Made by a program: the position numbers and the translations under genes. A DNA stretch of 64,000 nucleotides. It comes from Methylomicrobium sp. wino1. Lineage in GTDB: Bacteria > Pseudomonadota > Gammaproteobacteria > Methylococcales > Methylomonadaceae. This document shows positions 8,722 through 18,700 of this stretch, one piece after another (within the stretch, counting starts at the first letter, position 1; each line of letters starts with the position of its first letter). The stretch lies in assembly GCF_003932755.1 (NCBI RefSeq), contig NZ_CP024202.1, positions 3,410,001-3,474,000 of the forward strand. The letters run 5' to 3'. Under the pieces are notes generated by a model. That model was not told the DNA's origin. It ran no database searches and worked only from the letters and a program-made list of their open reading frames with translations.

Positions 8722-8818
8722 ATACTTTTCAGACTGCTCACCTAATTGGTGATTCAAGAAATTTATGTAACTATATAATTAGTATCGTGTATTTAATGGA
8801 CAGGCTGCCGAATTCAAG

Positions 8819-9532
8819 CTAGAAATTAAGATACCAATTGATTGAAATGATGTGACTCATAAAATCTTGAGCAGTGGCTTTATAGATATATTGATTCATA
8901 TAGCCGATTTCGGTTCTGATGTGCTCGTCAAAATTATACCCAATGCCGGCAAAGGCTCGGTTTTGATCGAAACCGTTCACAGATTTCCAATCAGTTTTAT
9001 TAATGTCGATAAAAACTTCGTTAGTCGCGACCAAGCTAAAATTGGGTGCAAAAGTCAAAGGTAGGGATATTTTAAACAATTGACGATAACGCCATCCAAC
9101 ATCGCTACCGATTTGCATGAACCGTTGTTCCAATCGACTGCGACTGCTGAATGTTCCGAAAGAAAACGATTGATTCCATAACAGTTGCTGCCAAATACGG
9201 TGCTCATCGAAAGGTTCGCTGACAAAGGGTTCTTCGGTTGGTATAAATGCATAACCAAGCCACATAGTCAGTGTTTCACTGAGCTCATAGCCTAAACCGG
9301 TTCGCAGCATGCCTTGTGAAACTTGCGACGTGTCGTTGCCGAATCGACCCTGGCCCTCCAGCCAATATCGGTACTTTGAAAGATCGGGATCAATTACATC
9401 GAGGCTTCCAACAGCCGTAACAGTGCCCCAAGTTTGAAAATCTTCCTTAGGACCGGCAATCAAATCATTGCCATGAAAGAGACAGAATACAAACAATAAA
9501 CTAGATAAACCTGAAAAATATTTTTTTAACAT
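8819..9532 (-). CDS. DUF2490-type outer-membrane barrel protein
   Basis: From the ATG at 9532 the 237-residue product begins with a signal peptide (MLKKYFSGLSSLLFVFCLFH to IAGP) and then alternates amphipathic strands: WGTVTAVGSLDV, YRYWLEGQGRFG, RTGLGYELSETLTMWLGYAF, RSRLEQRFM, WRYRQLFKISLPL. It ends in HIISINWYLNF, a typical barrel-closing strand with terminal Phe. This is the pattern of DUF2490 proteins, whose function is unknown. Upstream in-frame starts exist (to 9649), but they put the signal peptide internally. It has no obvious partner gene. Confidence 0.7.
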   Translation of the reverse strand: MLKKYFSGLSSLLFVFCLFHGNDLIAGPKEDFQTWGTVTAVGSLDVIDPDLSKYRYWLEGQGRFGNDTSQVSQGMLRTGLGYELSETLTMWLGYAFIPTEEPFVSEPFDEHRIWQQLLWNQSFSFGTFSSRSRLEQRFMQIGSDVGWRYRQLFKISLPLTFAPNFSLVATNEVFIDINKTDWKSVNGFDQNRAFAGIGYNFDEHIRTEIGYMNQYIYKATAQDFMSHIISINWYLNF

Positions 9533-9910
9533 TCCTTTTCTTACCGTGAGTAATGATGGTGCCATATTTTGGCGATGTAGAAAGGTCATATCCTTTTCGA
9601 GTTGTACTTCAACGCTGGAAGACCTGCCACAAAATGCCTTAATACGCATTTATGTAGGCTCTGGCTGGCTTTTACACTCTCCCAATAAACTTTATAACTT
9701 TCCCATAGGCGCCAACTTAATGAAAAAATGCGACATTCCGCCAGGGATGGCAATGGCGTAGCTTCAAATCCATGTAACCTAGGTACCGGCAATCTCTGGC
9801 GAGATGACGGGCAGGTTGATCTTTGTCGTTTTGGCTGAAAGTTCTACGTAACCAGAATTAATTAAGAGTCATTTGCTGATGATCGCGCGAAGGGTAAAAA
9901 ACAAAAAAAA
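9533..9910. other. Intergenic region with no gene seen
   Basis: Between two minus-strand genes. It should hold the promoter of the DUF2490 gene. Short open frames here have no recognisable domains and no good ribosome-binding sites. No strong hairpin or repeat was noticed. Confidence 0.5.
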
Positions 9911-10630
9911 TTAGTCCGATAAATAATATTCAATCGTCGAGACGACTCGTATTTTTTTAATATGCGGATTGTTTGTATCGCGAGGTTCGATGGAAAATTG
10001 TCCTTGTGACGCACGTTTAATTTTGCCGAGTTTGCTGTTGGAGTCTTCGGCAAATTTTTCTGCGACTTCCCGTGCTTTGGTGGTCGCTTCTTCAATCATT
10101 TCAGGTTTTATTTGATTGAGTTGCGAAAATAAGAATTCGGTTCGATTTTGGTAATCCTGCGCCGTAAAGACAATGCCTTTTTTACCCAATTCCAATAAAC
10201 CGTTCATGGCGGAACGAACCTGATCCACATTGGCGGAGTAAACTGTGACGGTTTGTATCGCACTGTATCTGAATTCAACATTTCCGCTATTTTGATAACT
10301 TTGTGCAGACTTATCGATAATGGAGGGAGTTGAGACAGAAACTTCACCTTCGGCAACATCGGTTTTTTTCAGAAAAGCTTTGATCGTTTCTGTGTTTTTT
10401 TCAAGAGCCTCGTAAAGTAAACTAAGCTCGTTATCCGCAACGGTAAATTGAATCGGCCATATCACGATATCAGCAGGAAACTCTCGTTCCGACAATCCTT
10501 TAACAGTGACGCTACGTTCATATTCTTTGAATTTAATCGCAGCATGACTCAGTAAGTAACCCAGCGAGAACAATCCTAAAAATAAAAAAAGTCCTACAAT
10601 AAAGGCGCTGACCGGTTTCTTTTCTTCCAT
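9911..10630 (-). CDS. SIMPL-domain (DUF541, YggE-like) membrane protein
   Basis: The 239-residue protein has one N-terminal membrane anchor (AFIVGLFLFLGLFSLGYLLS) followed by a periplasmic SIMPL domain. Family features seen are RSVTVKGLSEREFPADIVIW, the helix with KNTETIKAFLKK, and ATTKAREVAEKFAEDSNSKL toward the end. YggE-type proteins form large oligomers and are tied to oxidative-stress tolerance in E. coli, but no biochemical activity is settled. The gene stands alone. Confidence 0.85.
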   Translation of the reverse strand: MEEKKPVSAFIVGLFLFLGLFSLGYLLSHAAIKFKEYERSVTVKGLSEREFPADIVIWPIQFTVADNELSLLYEALEKNTETIKAFLKKTDVAEGEVSVSTPSIIDKSAQSYQNSGNVEFRYSAIQTVTVYSANVDQVRSAMNGLLELGKKGIVFTAQDYQNRTEFLFSQLNQIKPEMIEEATTKAREVAEKFAEDSNSKLGKIKRASQGQFSIEPRDTNNPHIKKIRVVSTIEYYLSD

Positions 10631-10903
10631 TATTAGTTCCTCGCTACTCGCTTGATTGGTAAAGTATGCCTAATGCATTGCATTTTGCCAAGTCGACTAA
10701 AGCTTCAATCGAATCACAATATCACGCAAGCATTCCAGCGTTCACCTGATAAAGATTACATTTCGACCTTGAGCTAGCGCAAGGGTAATTATTCACACCC
10801 CTCTTCGTTCCAACGCTCCAGCGCTTGTCGTTATACACATCTCATTGAGATACGTTGTTGGCCATCCTGCGCGATAGTCAAATCAAGCAATCGCCAAAAC
10901 TCA

Positions 10904-11010
10904 GTAGGGTACGCTGTGCGTACCATGGCGACCCCGCCAATATTAACCCAAGCTCTTATGGTTTGACTTGGGTAGGGTTTCGGGCCTTAGGTACGCGCAG
11001 TGTACCCTAC
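10904..11010. repeat. Inverted-repeat element in the gap before the T6SS
   Basis: The arms gtagggtacgctgtgcgtac (10904 on) and its complement at 10990-11010 match at 19 of 21 positions. A second, inner inverted pair (acccaagc / gcttgggt-like) sits between them. Repeats of the GTAGGGTACGC kind are widespread intergenic elements in gammaproteobacteria. The rest of 10631-11316 contains no supported gene; the T6SS promoter is expected in the AT-rich part after 11106, but I could not single out one convincing -35/-10 pair. Confidence 0.6.
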
Positions 11011-11316
11011 AATTCATGCATAACGATGGGCGCAGAACGTGGGAACAAGAATTGCCGGGGACTGAATAGTTACGTGCAAGGAATTGTTCCGAACGGTTTA
11101 CGTTAACGATTAGAATTCGATTATCAGTTTTTCAACAAGTTATATAGAATTCTGTAAATCCGAAGTTAATGCGTATTTGAACAACTGTCGAACAGATACT
11201 AGAATTTATTCCAAACCTTATTGAACGTATCTTTATCAAGAATTGAGTAGAGCTAAATGTTCCTGTTTGAATTTGGCTTGAAAATAACGATTTTATATTT
11301 CTCATCGAGTAGTTAA

Positions 11317-12786
11317 ATGGCTTTATCTCTCAAGATCACAATGTACAAAGGCAAGCCTTTATCCGAACCTAAACTAGTGGCTTTTCCAAACGGCGAAGGC
11401 TCGATAGGCCGTTCCGATGAAAATACGCTGGTTTTACCTGATCCTGATAAATTTGTATCTCGGCATCATGCATCGATCAAGTACGAAAACGGTATTTATT
11501 ATCTGACCGACTCAAGTTTGGCCGGCGTATTTGTCGATAACGAAGCTAACCCGCTACACAACGAATCGACACCTCTCCATAATGGCACCCTGATAAAAGT
11601 CGGTGAATATGAAATAGAAGCCATTATCACAGAAGAAGCAAGCCAGGATGATTTTCCTTTTCCAGATATTTTTGCCGATTCGCCGTCAAAACCGACAGAA
11701 CCCGAAGAGTTGTTTTCACCGCCAGTCGATACGGAAGCCAACCGACTGATAGGCAATAGCGATTCACCATTTCCGCGCCATGAAGAATTAATCGACGCTA
11801 AAGAGAGCGATGCGCCCGATTTTGAAAGCCACCTGCAAGATCATGTTTCACCGCTTTTCGACAGTTTTATCGCTCCTCAGGTAGAAGCGACACCGAAACC
11901 TTTTGAGGAAATTCCTGAAAATTTGAGTTTCGAGGATCTTTTCGCCGACTCCGATATGCCCTCCAGCGATAGACAGGTAGAAGACGATTCGAGAGCATCG
12001 AGCATGGATTTGCTTAACGAGAGCTTCGCTCCGAAACCGTCCCTAGTCGAGCCTGAACAATTGACTTCAGAATCTTTTTCATCGCCAGTCGCCTCCCCTG
12101 ATGCCCCGCAAGCTTCAAATTTAAACAGCATTCTAGCCGACCAGTCCGAATCGTCCCCGGAAACGCCGATTGCTCAATCCTTACAGAGTGTTTCCGACAC
12201 CAGGCTATTCGATGCTTTTTTACAAGGTGCCGGTCTTGATCAAAATGAATGCGCAACTAAAAATCAATTGGAGGCGATACAAAGAATAGGCAGAATGTTC
12301 CGACAATTAGTTGCCGGTACCGTGTCGGTTTTACGAAGCCGAGCCGAATTCAAGAGTTTATTTCGCGTCAATGTGACCGTAATAAGAGCGGTCGACAATA
12401 ATCCGTTGAAGTTCGCCGTATCGACCGACGATGTTTTGAAGCAATTGATTCAAAACAAAGAAGGCGGTTTTCTCGAATCGGTCGAATCGATCGAGCAAGG
12501 CTTCAATGACATCATGAATCATCAGCTCGCTATGCAAGCAGGGATTCAAGCCTCATTGACCGACTTATTGAAACGATTCGACCCGAAAACGATTGAAAAA
12601 CAATTCGAGCAAGGCATCGTGTTACAAAAAAAAGCCAAATGTTGGGACAGCTATCAGGAAACTTATCGCATTGAGTCCGAAGAAGCCGTTGAGAATTTTT
12701 TCGGCGATGCCTTCGTAGAGGCTTATGAAGAACAAATGAAAGCCCTAACGACAGCTCGGAACAAAAATGAAAAATTTGGACTATGA
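11317..12786 (+). CDS. tagH: T6SS-associated FHA-domain protein TagH (Fha)
   Basis: Phosphothreonine-binding scaffold of threonine-phosphorylation-controlled T6SS. Residues 1-105 form the FHA domain, with IGRSDENTLVLPDP, SRHHASIKYENG and the late GTLIKVGEYEIE; the Arg and Ser-Arg-His residues of the phosphopeptide site are present. A long acidic, Ser/Pro-rich linker (about 105-300) follows. The C-terminal 190 residues are the helical domain shared by T6SS FHA proteins (RIGRMFRQLVAGTVSVLRSR, SRAEFKS, NNPLKFAVS). In the H1 order, Fha is followed by tssJ and tssK; here it is followed by a repeat element and tssK. It opens the plus-strand T6SS operon. Confidence 0.93.
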   Translation: MALSLKITMYKGKPLSEPKLVAFPNGEGSIGRSDENTLVLPDPDKFVSRHHASIKYENGIYYLTDSSLAGVFVDNEANPLHNESTPLHNGTLIKVGEYEIEAIITEEASQDDFPFPDIFADSPSKPTEPEELFSPPVDTEANRLIGNSDSPFPRHEELIDAKESDAPDFESHLQDHVSPLFDSFIAPQVEATPKPFEEIPENLSFEDLFADSDMPSSDRQVEDDSRASSMDLLNESFAPKPSLVEPEQLTSESFSSPVASPDAPQASNLNSILADQSESSPETPIAQSLQSVSDTRLFDAFLQGAGLDQNECATKNQLEAIQRIGRMFRQLVAGTVSVLRSRAEFKSLFRVNVTVIRAVDNNPLKFAVSTDDVLKQLIQNKEGGFLESVESIEQGFNDIMNHQLAMQAGIQASLTDLLKRFDPKTIEKQFEQGIVLQKKAKCWDSYQETYRIESEEAVENFFGDAFVEAYEEQMKALTTARNKNEKFGL

Positions 12787-12863
12787 TGTTTGGAGGTTTG
12801 AGAAAGCCGTTCTTCAATGTAGTTGAACAATGATCGAGTACTTAATGGTATTAAACCAAGGTT

Positions 12864-13048
12864 AGGAATATGCACACAATAACTTTTAAAAGCAGGACGC
12901 TTTGTGACGGTTCGGTGTCTCGCTTGACAGGATGCCGTGAATACGTCCATGTAGGCTTGACGGCGGCTATTCCTGCCGCCGACACCTGTCAATCGAGTCA
13001 CCGACCCCCCTTCCAACATTTGTCGAAGTTATTTCATGCTTGTTCCTT
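12864..13048. repeat. MITE-like palindromic element, copy C, between tagH and tssK
   Basis: The ends aggaatatgcacacaataac (12864 on) and the imperfect complement ending tgttcctt (13026-13048) bound a self-complementary core: ctcgcttgacagg pairs with cctgtcaatcgag, and gacggcggc with gccgccgac. This copy has no 65-bp insert: it reads gccgtgaatacgtcc without interruption. It occupies most of the only sizeable gap in the first half of the T6SS locus, where tssJ is expected in the H1-type order. Confidence 0.75.
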
Positions 13049-13090
13049 AGCTCGAAAATTCATATCACAGGGTAAAAGGTTACAAGAATA

Positions 13091-14428
13091 ATGGCGGAAA
13101 ATAACAGGACGGTTTGGTCGGAAGGCATGTTTTTGCGGCCCCAACATTTTCAACAACATGACCGGTATATCGAAACCCTCGTCAAGGAGCGGTGCGGAAA
13201 TCTTACACCGTACGATTGGGGAGTTAAAAAGTTTGCTATAGACCAGCAGCAGCTTGCCATGGGCAAATTCGCCTTAGCCGAATGTAGCGGGATCTTTCCG
13301 GATGGAACGCCGTTTAATTTACCCGGGGACGACGATTTGCCTTTGCCGGTCGATATTCCAAGCGACGTGCAGAATAATATCGTTTATCTATCGTTGCCGG
13401 TCCGCCAACCGGGTACGATTGAAATCGATACCGACGAGAACCGCCACAATCTGGCGCGCTATCATGCCTTCGAAAGCGAAGTTCGGGACCATAATACCGG
13501 GTCGAATGCAACCTCTGCGATCTTGGTTGGCAAACTGCATACTAGACTTTTATTGGAGCGGCAAGAGCGCTCCGGTCATATTTGTATCGGGGTAGCCAAA
13601 GTCATCGAGTCGAGGGTCGATAAAAACGTGATTCTCGACCAGGGTTTCATTCCGCCTTCGCTCGATTGTAATGCAGTACCGGTCTTGAGCGGGTTTATCA
13701 AAGAATTATTCGGCTTGTTGCATACGCGCGGAGAAGCCCTCGGCGGCCGGGCTTCCGAAGCGGGTAGGGGCGGAGTTGCCGAAATTTCCGATTACATGCT
13801 GCTGCAAATGGTCAATCGTGTTGAGCCGCTATTTGAACATTTGCAATCCATTCCCGCATTGCATCCGGAAAATTTTTACCGAATTACGGTGCAATTGGCC
13901 GGCGAGTTATCGACATTTTGCAGGCCCAATAAAAGACCGGTGAGTTTTCCGGTTTATCGGCACGACGATTTACAAGCGACCTTCATGCATGTCATGGAGG
14001 AGTTACGTCAATTATTGAGTGCGGTATTGGAGCAAAACGCAATTCCGATTCCGTTGACTGCTCCGAAGTACGGCATTCGCGGCGCGAAGGTGCCGGACCC
14101 GAATTTGCTTAAGGATGCGGTGTTCGTGCTGGCCGCCAATGCGCAAGTGTCGAAGGAACAATTGCGCAGTAGTTTTCCGACGCAAGTTAAAATCGGTCCG
14201 GTCGAACAGATTCAGCAATTGGTACGTTCGGCCTTACCCGGTATTTCGATTCATGCGCTGCCGGTCGCGCCACGGCAAATTCCTTATCATGCGGGGTTCG
14301 CTTATTTCGAGCTCAACAAACAAAGCGAACTATGGAAGAAAATGGCTCAATCGGGCGGTTTTGCTATTCATATCGCCGGTGAGTTTCCAGGGCTTGAACT
14401 TGAATTTTGGGCAATCAAAAACGGTTAA
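13091..14428 (+). CDS. tssK: T6SS baseplate protein TssK
   Basis: Links the baseplate to the membrane complex. The 445-residue sequence begins with the family signature NRTVWSEGMFLRPQHFQQHDRY and keeps LPLPVDIPSD, YHAFESEVRDHN, FIPPSLDCNA and the C-terminal neck/head region (HALPVAPRQIPYHAGFAYFE). Length is normal. The stop overlaps the start region of tssL by design: the tssL GTG is 6 bp downstream. In established T6SS biology TssK forms trimers contacting TssF/TssG and the TssL/TssM cytoplasmic domains. Confidence 0.96.
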   Translation: MAENNRTVWSEGMFLRPQHFQQHDRYIETLVKERCGNLTPYDWGVKKFAIDQQQLAMGKFALAECSGIFPDGTPFNLPGDDDLPLPVDIPSDVQNNIVYLSLPVRQPGTIEIDTDENRHNLARYHAFESEVRDHNTGSNATSAILVGKLHTRLLLERQERSGHICIGVAKVIESRVDKNVILDQGFIPPSLDCNAVPVLSGFIKELFGLLHTRGEALGGRASEAGRGGVAEISDYMLLQMVNRVEPLFEHLQSIPALHPENFYRITVQLAGELSTFCRPNKRPVSFPVYRHDDLQATFMHVMEELRQLLSAVLEQNAIPIPLTAPKYGIRGAKVPDPNLLKDAVFVLAANAQVSKEQLRSSFPTQVKIGPVEQIQQLVRSALPGISIHALPVAPRQIPYHAGFAYFELNKQSELWKKMAQSGGFAIHIAGEFPGLELEFWAIKNG

Positions 14429-14433
14429 CGACA

Positions 14434-15795
14434 GTGAATCACGACGACCCATTCGGCAATTACATCGATGATGACAAAACCATTCTGAGGCCTACACCGG
14501 GCGGGAGAAAGCCCAAACATCAGGAGCCGATACCGGCGCATGTACCCGATGTTAGGCCAATGCCTCCTGAAGGCTTACATGAACGAATCGTCTATTCGAA
14601 AGACAACCCGTTGACTGCTTGTGCGTTGTCATTGTTGTCTTTAGTCGCACAATTACGCAATACCGCATCGCATCCCGACATTGCCGGTCTGAGAGAGAGC
14701 GTGATCAACGAAGTCAAGCGTTTCGAAGCAAAAGCGCTAGGGCGTGGCGTCCCGTCTGATCAAGTACAGGCGGCGCGTTATTGTCTTTGTACCTTACTCG
14801 ACGAGACCGTATTGAATACGCCTTGGGGCTGTAACAGTTTATGGAGCACGCACAGCCTGTTGATTACTTTTCATAAAGAAGCCTGGGGCGGAGAAAAGTT
14901 TTTCCAAATTTTGAAAAACATTATGCAGCAGCCCGGCACGCATCTGCATTTGCTGGAATTGCTGTATTTTTGCCTTTGCCTCGGCTTCGAAGGGAAATAC
15001 CGCATTCAGGAACACGGCATGACCCGGCTCGAAGAAGTTCGGGAAAATCTCTATCAAATCATACAACGACAGCGCGGCGATATCGAAAAGGAGCTGTCGA
15101 TACAATGGCAGGGCATCAAAGACAAACGTAATGTCTTGTCTCGCTTGGTGCCGTTATGGGTCATCGGCGCGGTGGTCGGCATGGTTCTAATGCTGAGCTA
15201 TCTTGGCTATCTCTATTTGATCAGTGCTGCTTCCAACCCATTGCTGGCAAAACTTTACATAATCAAGGACGGTCTTGAGTCGCTACAAGTCGTAGCGGCC
15301 GAACCGATGCCCGAAACGGCCAAACCTCCCGATGCGCCGCCGGCATATTCATTATATGACGATATCAATGGTTTTCTTGCGCCGGAAATTGCGCGTGGTG
15401 AGGTGGTATTGGATCGCAAAAACGACAAGATCGTGTTACGCATCATGGGCAAGGGTTTCTTTGCTTCAGGGAGTGACTCGGTGACTAGGAAATATTATTC
15501 GTTAATGAATAGAATCGGTGAAGCACTCACCAAAGTCTCCGGCAGTATTCTGGTTGTCGGTCATACCGACAGCGATCCGATTTTTTCAGCGCGATTTCCA
15601 TCCAATTGGGATTTATCGAGAGCCCGCGCGCAATCGGTTGCCGATATGCTCAGCAGCAAGTCGGGAATCAATGCGACTATTACATCCGAAGGGCGTGCCG
15701 AAACGCAGCCGTTGGTGCCGAACGACAGTGCCGAACATAAAGCGATGAACCGTCGTGTCGAAATCATTTTTTCAGGATTAAAAGGACAAACGTGA
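14434..15795 (+). CDS. tssL: T6SS membrane-complex protein TssL with OmpA peptidoglycan-binding domain
   Basis: DotU/IcmH-type inner-membrane component. Taking the GTG at 14434, the N-terminus is DDPFGNYIDDDKTILRPTPG, a threonine-bearing leader typical of TssL proteins that are phosphorylated by PpkA. The DotU domain (residues about 55-230) includes RYCLCTLLDETVLNTPWG and EKFFQIL. One membrane helix follows (LWVIGAVVGMVLMLSYLGYL). The periplasmic C-terminus is an OmpA-like domain (VVGHTDSDPIFSARFPSNWD, LSRARAQSVADML, NRRVEIIF). This is the specialised TssL that anchors to peptidoglycan by itself. TTG 14407 is an upstream alternative. Confidence 0.95.
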   Translation: MNHDDPFGNYIDDDKTILRPTPGGRKPKHQEPIPAHVPDVRPMPPEGLHERIVYSKDNPLTACALSLLSLVAQLRNTASHPDIAGLRESVINEVKRFEAKALGRGVPSDQVQAARYCLCTLLDETVLNTPWGCNSLWSTHSLLITFHKEAWGGEKFFQILKNIMQQPGTHLHLLELLYFCLCLGFEGKYRIQEHGMTRLEEVRENLYQIIQRQRGDIEKELSIQWQGIKDKRNVLSRLVPLWVIGAVVGMVLMLSYLGYLYLISAASNPLLAKLYIIKDGLESLQVVAAEPMPETAKPPDAPPAYSLYDDINGFLAPEIARGEVVLDRKNDKIVLRIMGKGFFASGSDSVTRKYYSLMNRIGEALTKVSGSILVVGHTDSDPIFSARFPSNWDLSRARAQSVADMLSSKSGINATITSEGRAETQPLVPNDSAEHKAMNRRVEIIFSGLKGQT

Positions 15796-18700
15796 AAAAA
15801 ATCATCGGTTTCTTCAAAAATAAATGGGTCATTCAACTGATCGGTATTATTGCCGTCGGCCTGTTGATTTGGTTTTTCGGACCGCTCATCGCGATAGCAG
15901 GGAGTGTCCCCCTCGAATCCGAAGTTTCTAGGCTAATCACGATATTGGTCATCGTCTTGCTTTGGGGGTTGAATAATCTTCGCATTCAGGTTAAAGCTAA
16001 TCGCGCCAATACGCATATGGTCGACGAATTGGTCGGTGGAGACGGAGCGCAAGCCTCGACGGGGCCGAGTCGTGTCGAGCAAGACAGCGAAGAGGAAATC
16101 GGTGAAATCGGCAAACATTTCGACGATGCGTTACGTATGCTAAAACAAATCAAAACCCAGTCGGGTCAAGGGCGTCAGTATCTCTATGAATTACCCTGGT
16201 ATATCATCATCGGACCGCCGGGTTCCGGAAAAACCACCGCATTGATCAATTCGGGACTGGAATTTCCGCTGGCCGATAAGTTCGGTAAAAACGCGGTCAA
16301 AGGCGTTGGCGGGACCCGCAATTGCGATTGGTGGTTTACCGATCAAGCGGTACTGTTGGATACCGCCGGGCGCTATACGACGCAAGACAGCCATGAGGCG
16401 GTCGATAAGGCGGCATGGCTCGGTTTTTTGAATATGCTGAAAAAACATCGGCCGCGCAGACCGGTCAACGGCGTGCTGATCACGATGAGTCTGTCCGATT
16501 TGATCAAGCAGACCGAGGAAGAGCGAATTCAGCATGCGCAAGCGATCCGGCAGCGTATTCAGGAACTGCACGAACATTTCGGCATTCGCTTTCCGATCTA
16601 TATGCTGTTTACCAAATGCGATCTGGTCGCAGGTTTCAACGACTTCTTTGCCGATCTGGGCAAAGAAGACAGAACCCAAGTATGGGGGGTTACTTTCCCT
16701 GAAGAAGACCAAGATCATCCTGTCGATGCTGTTGGTCGGGTCGGCGACGATTTCGCCGGCTTGTTGGATCGTTTGAATGCGCGTTTGCCGAAAAGACTTC
16801 AAGAAGAGCGCGACTTGCAGCGCCGTCATTCGATTTTCGGCTTTCCTCAACGCATGGCTTTGTTGAAAGAAAGTTTGCTGGAATTTCTCAAGGAGTGTTA
16901 CGGCGCGAACCGATATCAGCAAGCCCCTTATCTCAGAGGCGTTTATTTTACCAGCGGAACGCAGGAAGGCACGCCGATCGACCGCCTGATGGGGATTTTG
17001 GCGAGTACGTTCAAGCTTGATCGCTTTTCGGTACCGATGTTCAGCGGCAAAGGAAAAAGTTTTTTCATTACTCGTTTACTGAAAGATGTCATTTTTGACG
17101 AAGCGCTGATTGTCGGTTTGAACAAGCGCGTCGAGCGTCGTTATGCTCTGCTGCGTCAAATTGCATACGGTTCGGCGCTGGCTGTTACATTGTTGATGGC
17201 GGCCTTATGGACTTTCAGTTTTACTCGAAATCAATCGGCGTTGAACGAGTTGGGCGAAAAGATTCATCAATACGAACAAACTGCTGCGAATTATCCGAAT
17301 CGATCGGATTTTGCCGACTTATTGCAACGCATGAATGCGATGCAAGACATTCAACAAGTTTATGGCGACGAAAAACCCTTGTCGATGCGTTTCGGCTTGT
17401 TTCAAGGCAGCAAAGTGCAACCGGTCATTAACGATACCTATGATCAAATTTTATTGAAGCAGTTTTTACCCCTGATCAAGACTAGGTTAGAACATCGTAT
17501 ACGAGGCGAAGAGGCGAATAACCCCGAAATTCTCTATGAACTATTGAAAGTCTATTTGATGTTTGGTGAACCCAAACGGCTCGAGCCTGGTTTGGTGCGG
17601 CCTTGGATTGCCATCGATTGGAAAAACAACTATGTCGACGAGGTTCAAATTCAATTACTTGGACATCTCGACAATTTGCTCAAGCTAACAATACAACCCC
17701 AGCAACTCGACCAGCGATTGATCGCGGCAACGCGGCAAGTGTTAAACCGAATTCCTGTCGCGCAGCAAGTTTACATGCGCATCAAGAGCGAGGCGATACA
17801 AGATGGCAGCCGCGATCTCCGTTTGACCGATGCCCTAGGGCCGAATGCGTCTCGGGTTTTTACGGTCGCGTCCGGAAAATTCGAACAGCAAACCATCCCT
17901 TATTTGTTCACGTATGACGGGTTTTACCAAGTCTTTCTTAAGCAAAACAAAGCCCTGGCCAAAGAGACGTTCGAGGATAATTGGGTATTGGGCGATGTCG
18001 GTAGAGCTCGTGCGCCAGATCCCGAGCGCTTGCAGCAAGACGTTCAGACCTATTACGATAAAGATTTCATCCAGTCTTGGAGCAATATGCTAGGCAATCT
18101 AAAAATCCGAAGCGTTAGTAATATTCAACAGTCGATAGAATTGCTCGAATTCGCTTCGGCGCCTAACTCGCCGATTCGGCTATTATTGGAGACCATCGAC
18201 AAAGAAACATCCTTGACACGCAAACCGCCGAGTCCTTTGGATGCTTTGTCGGCAGTCAAAGAAGGCGCGGATAAGACAGTCGATTCGCGCACGCAAAAAT
18301 TGTTAAAAGCCGCGCAAGCCGAAGGTGTCGTGCAAGCGCCGACCGACCCGCCGGGCACCTTCGTCGAGCGCCATTTCCAACCGTTAGCCTCATTGGTAAG
18401 AAGCGTCGGCGGCGCCGGTGCGCCATTCGATCAGACCATCAATCTGCTTGGTCAGTTGTACGGTTTCATGATCGATTTGGGCAGCACATCGGATAGCGGC
18501 GGAGCGGCGATACGGATTGCCGCACAGCGTAGCGAAGGTGGTGGCGGTGGGGATGTGATGTCGCGGATAAAAATGGAATCGTCGCGTTTGCCCGAACCGT
18601 TGAAAAGCATGACCGAAAAACTCTCTAGCGGCAATTTGAATCTGATCATGGGATCGAGCAAGGCTCAGCTCAACAAGCTGTGGCAGAGCGAGGTGATGCC

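Noticed and set aside
10855-11106. Plus-strand frame of 83 codons before tagH
   Set aside because: It coincides with an inverted-repeat element common in intergenic DNA and has no recognisable domain.
12870-13091. Small frame between tagH and tssK that might have been tssJ
   Set aside because: It overlaps the repeat, has no lipobox or signal peptide, and its sequence is shared with other repeat copies that are not near T6SS genes.
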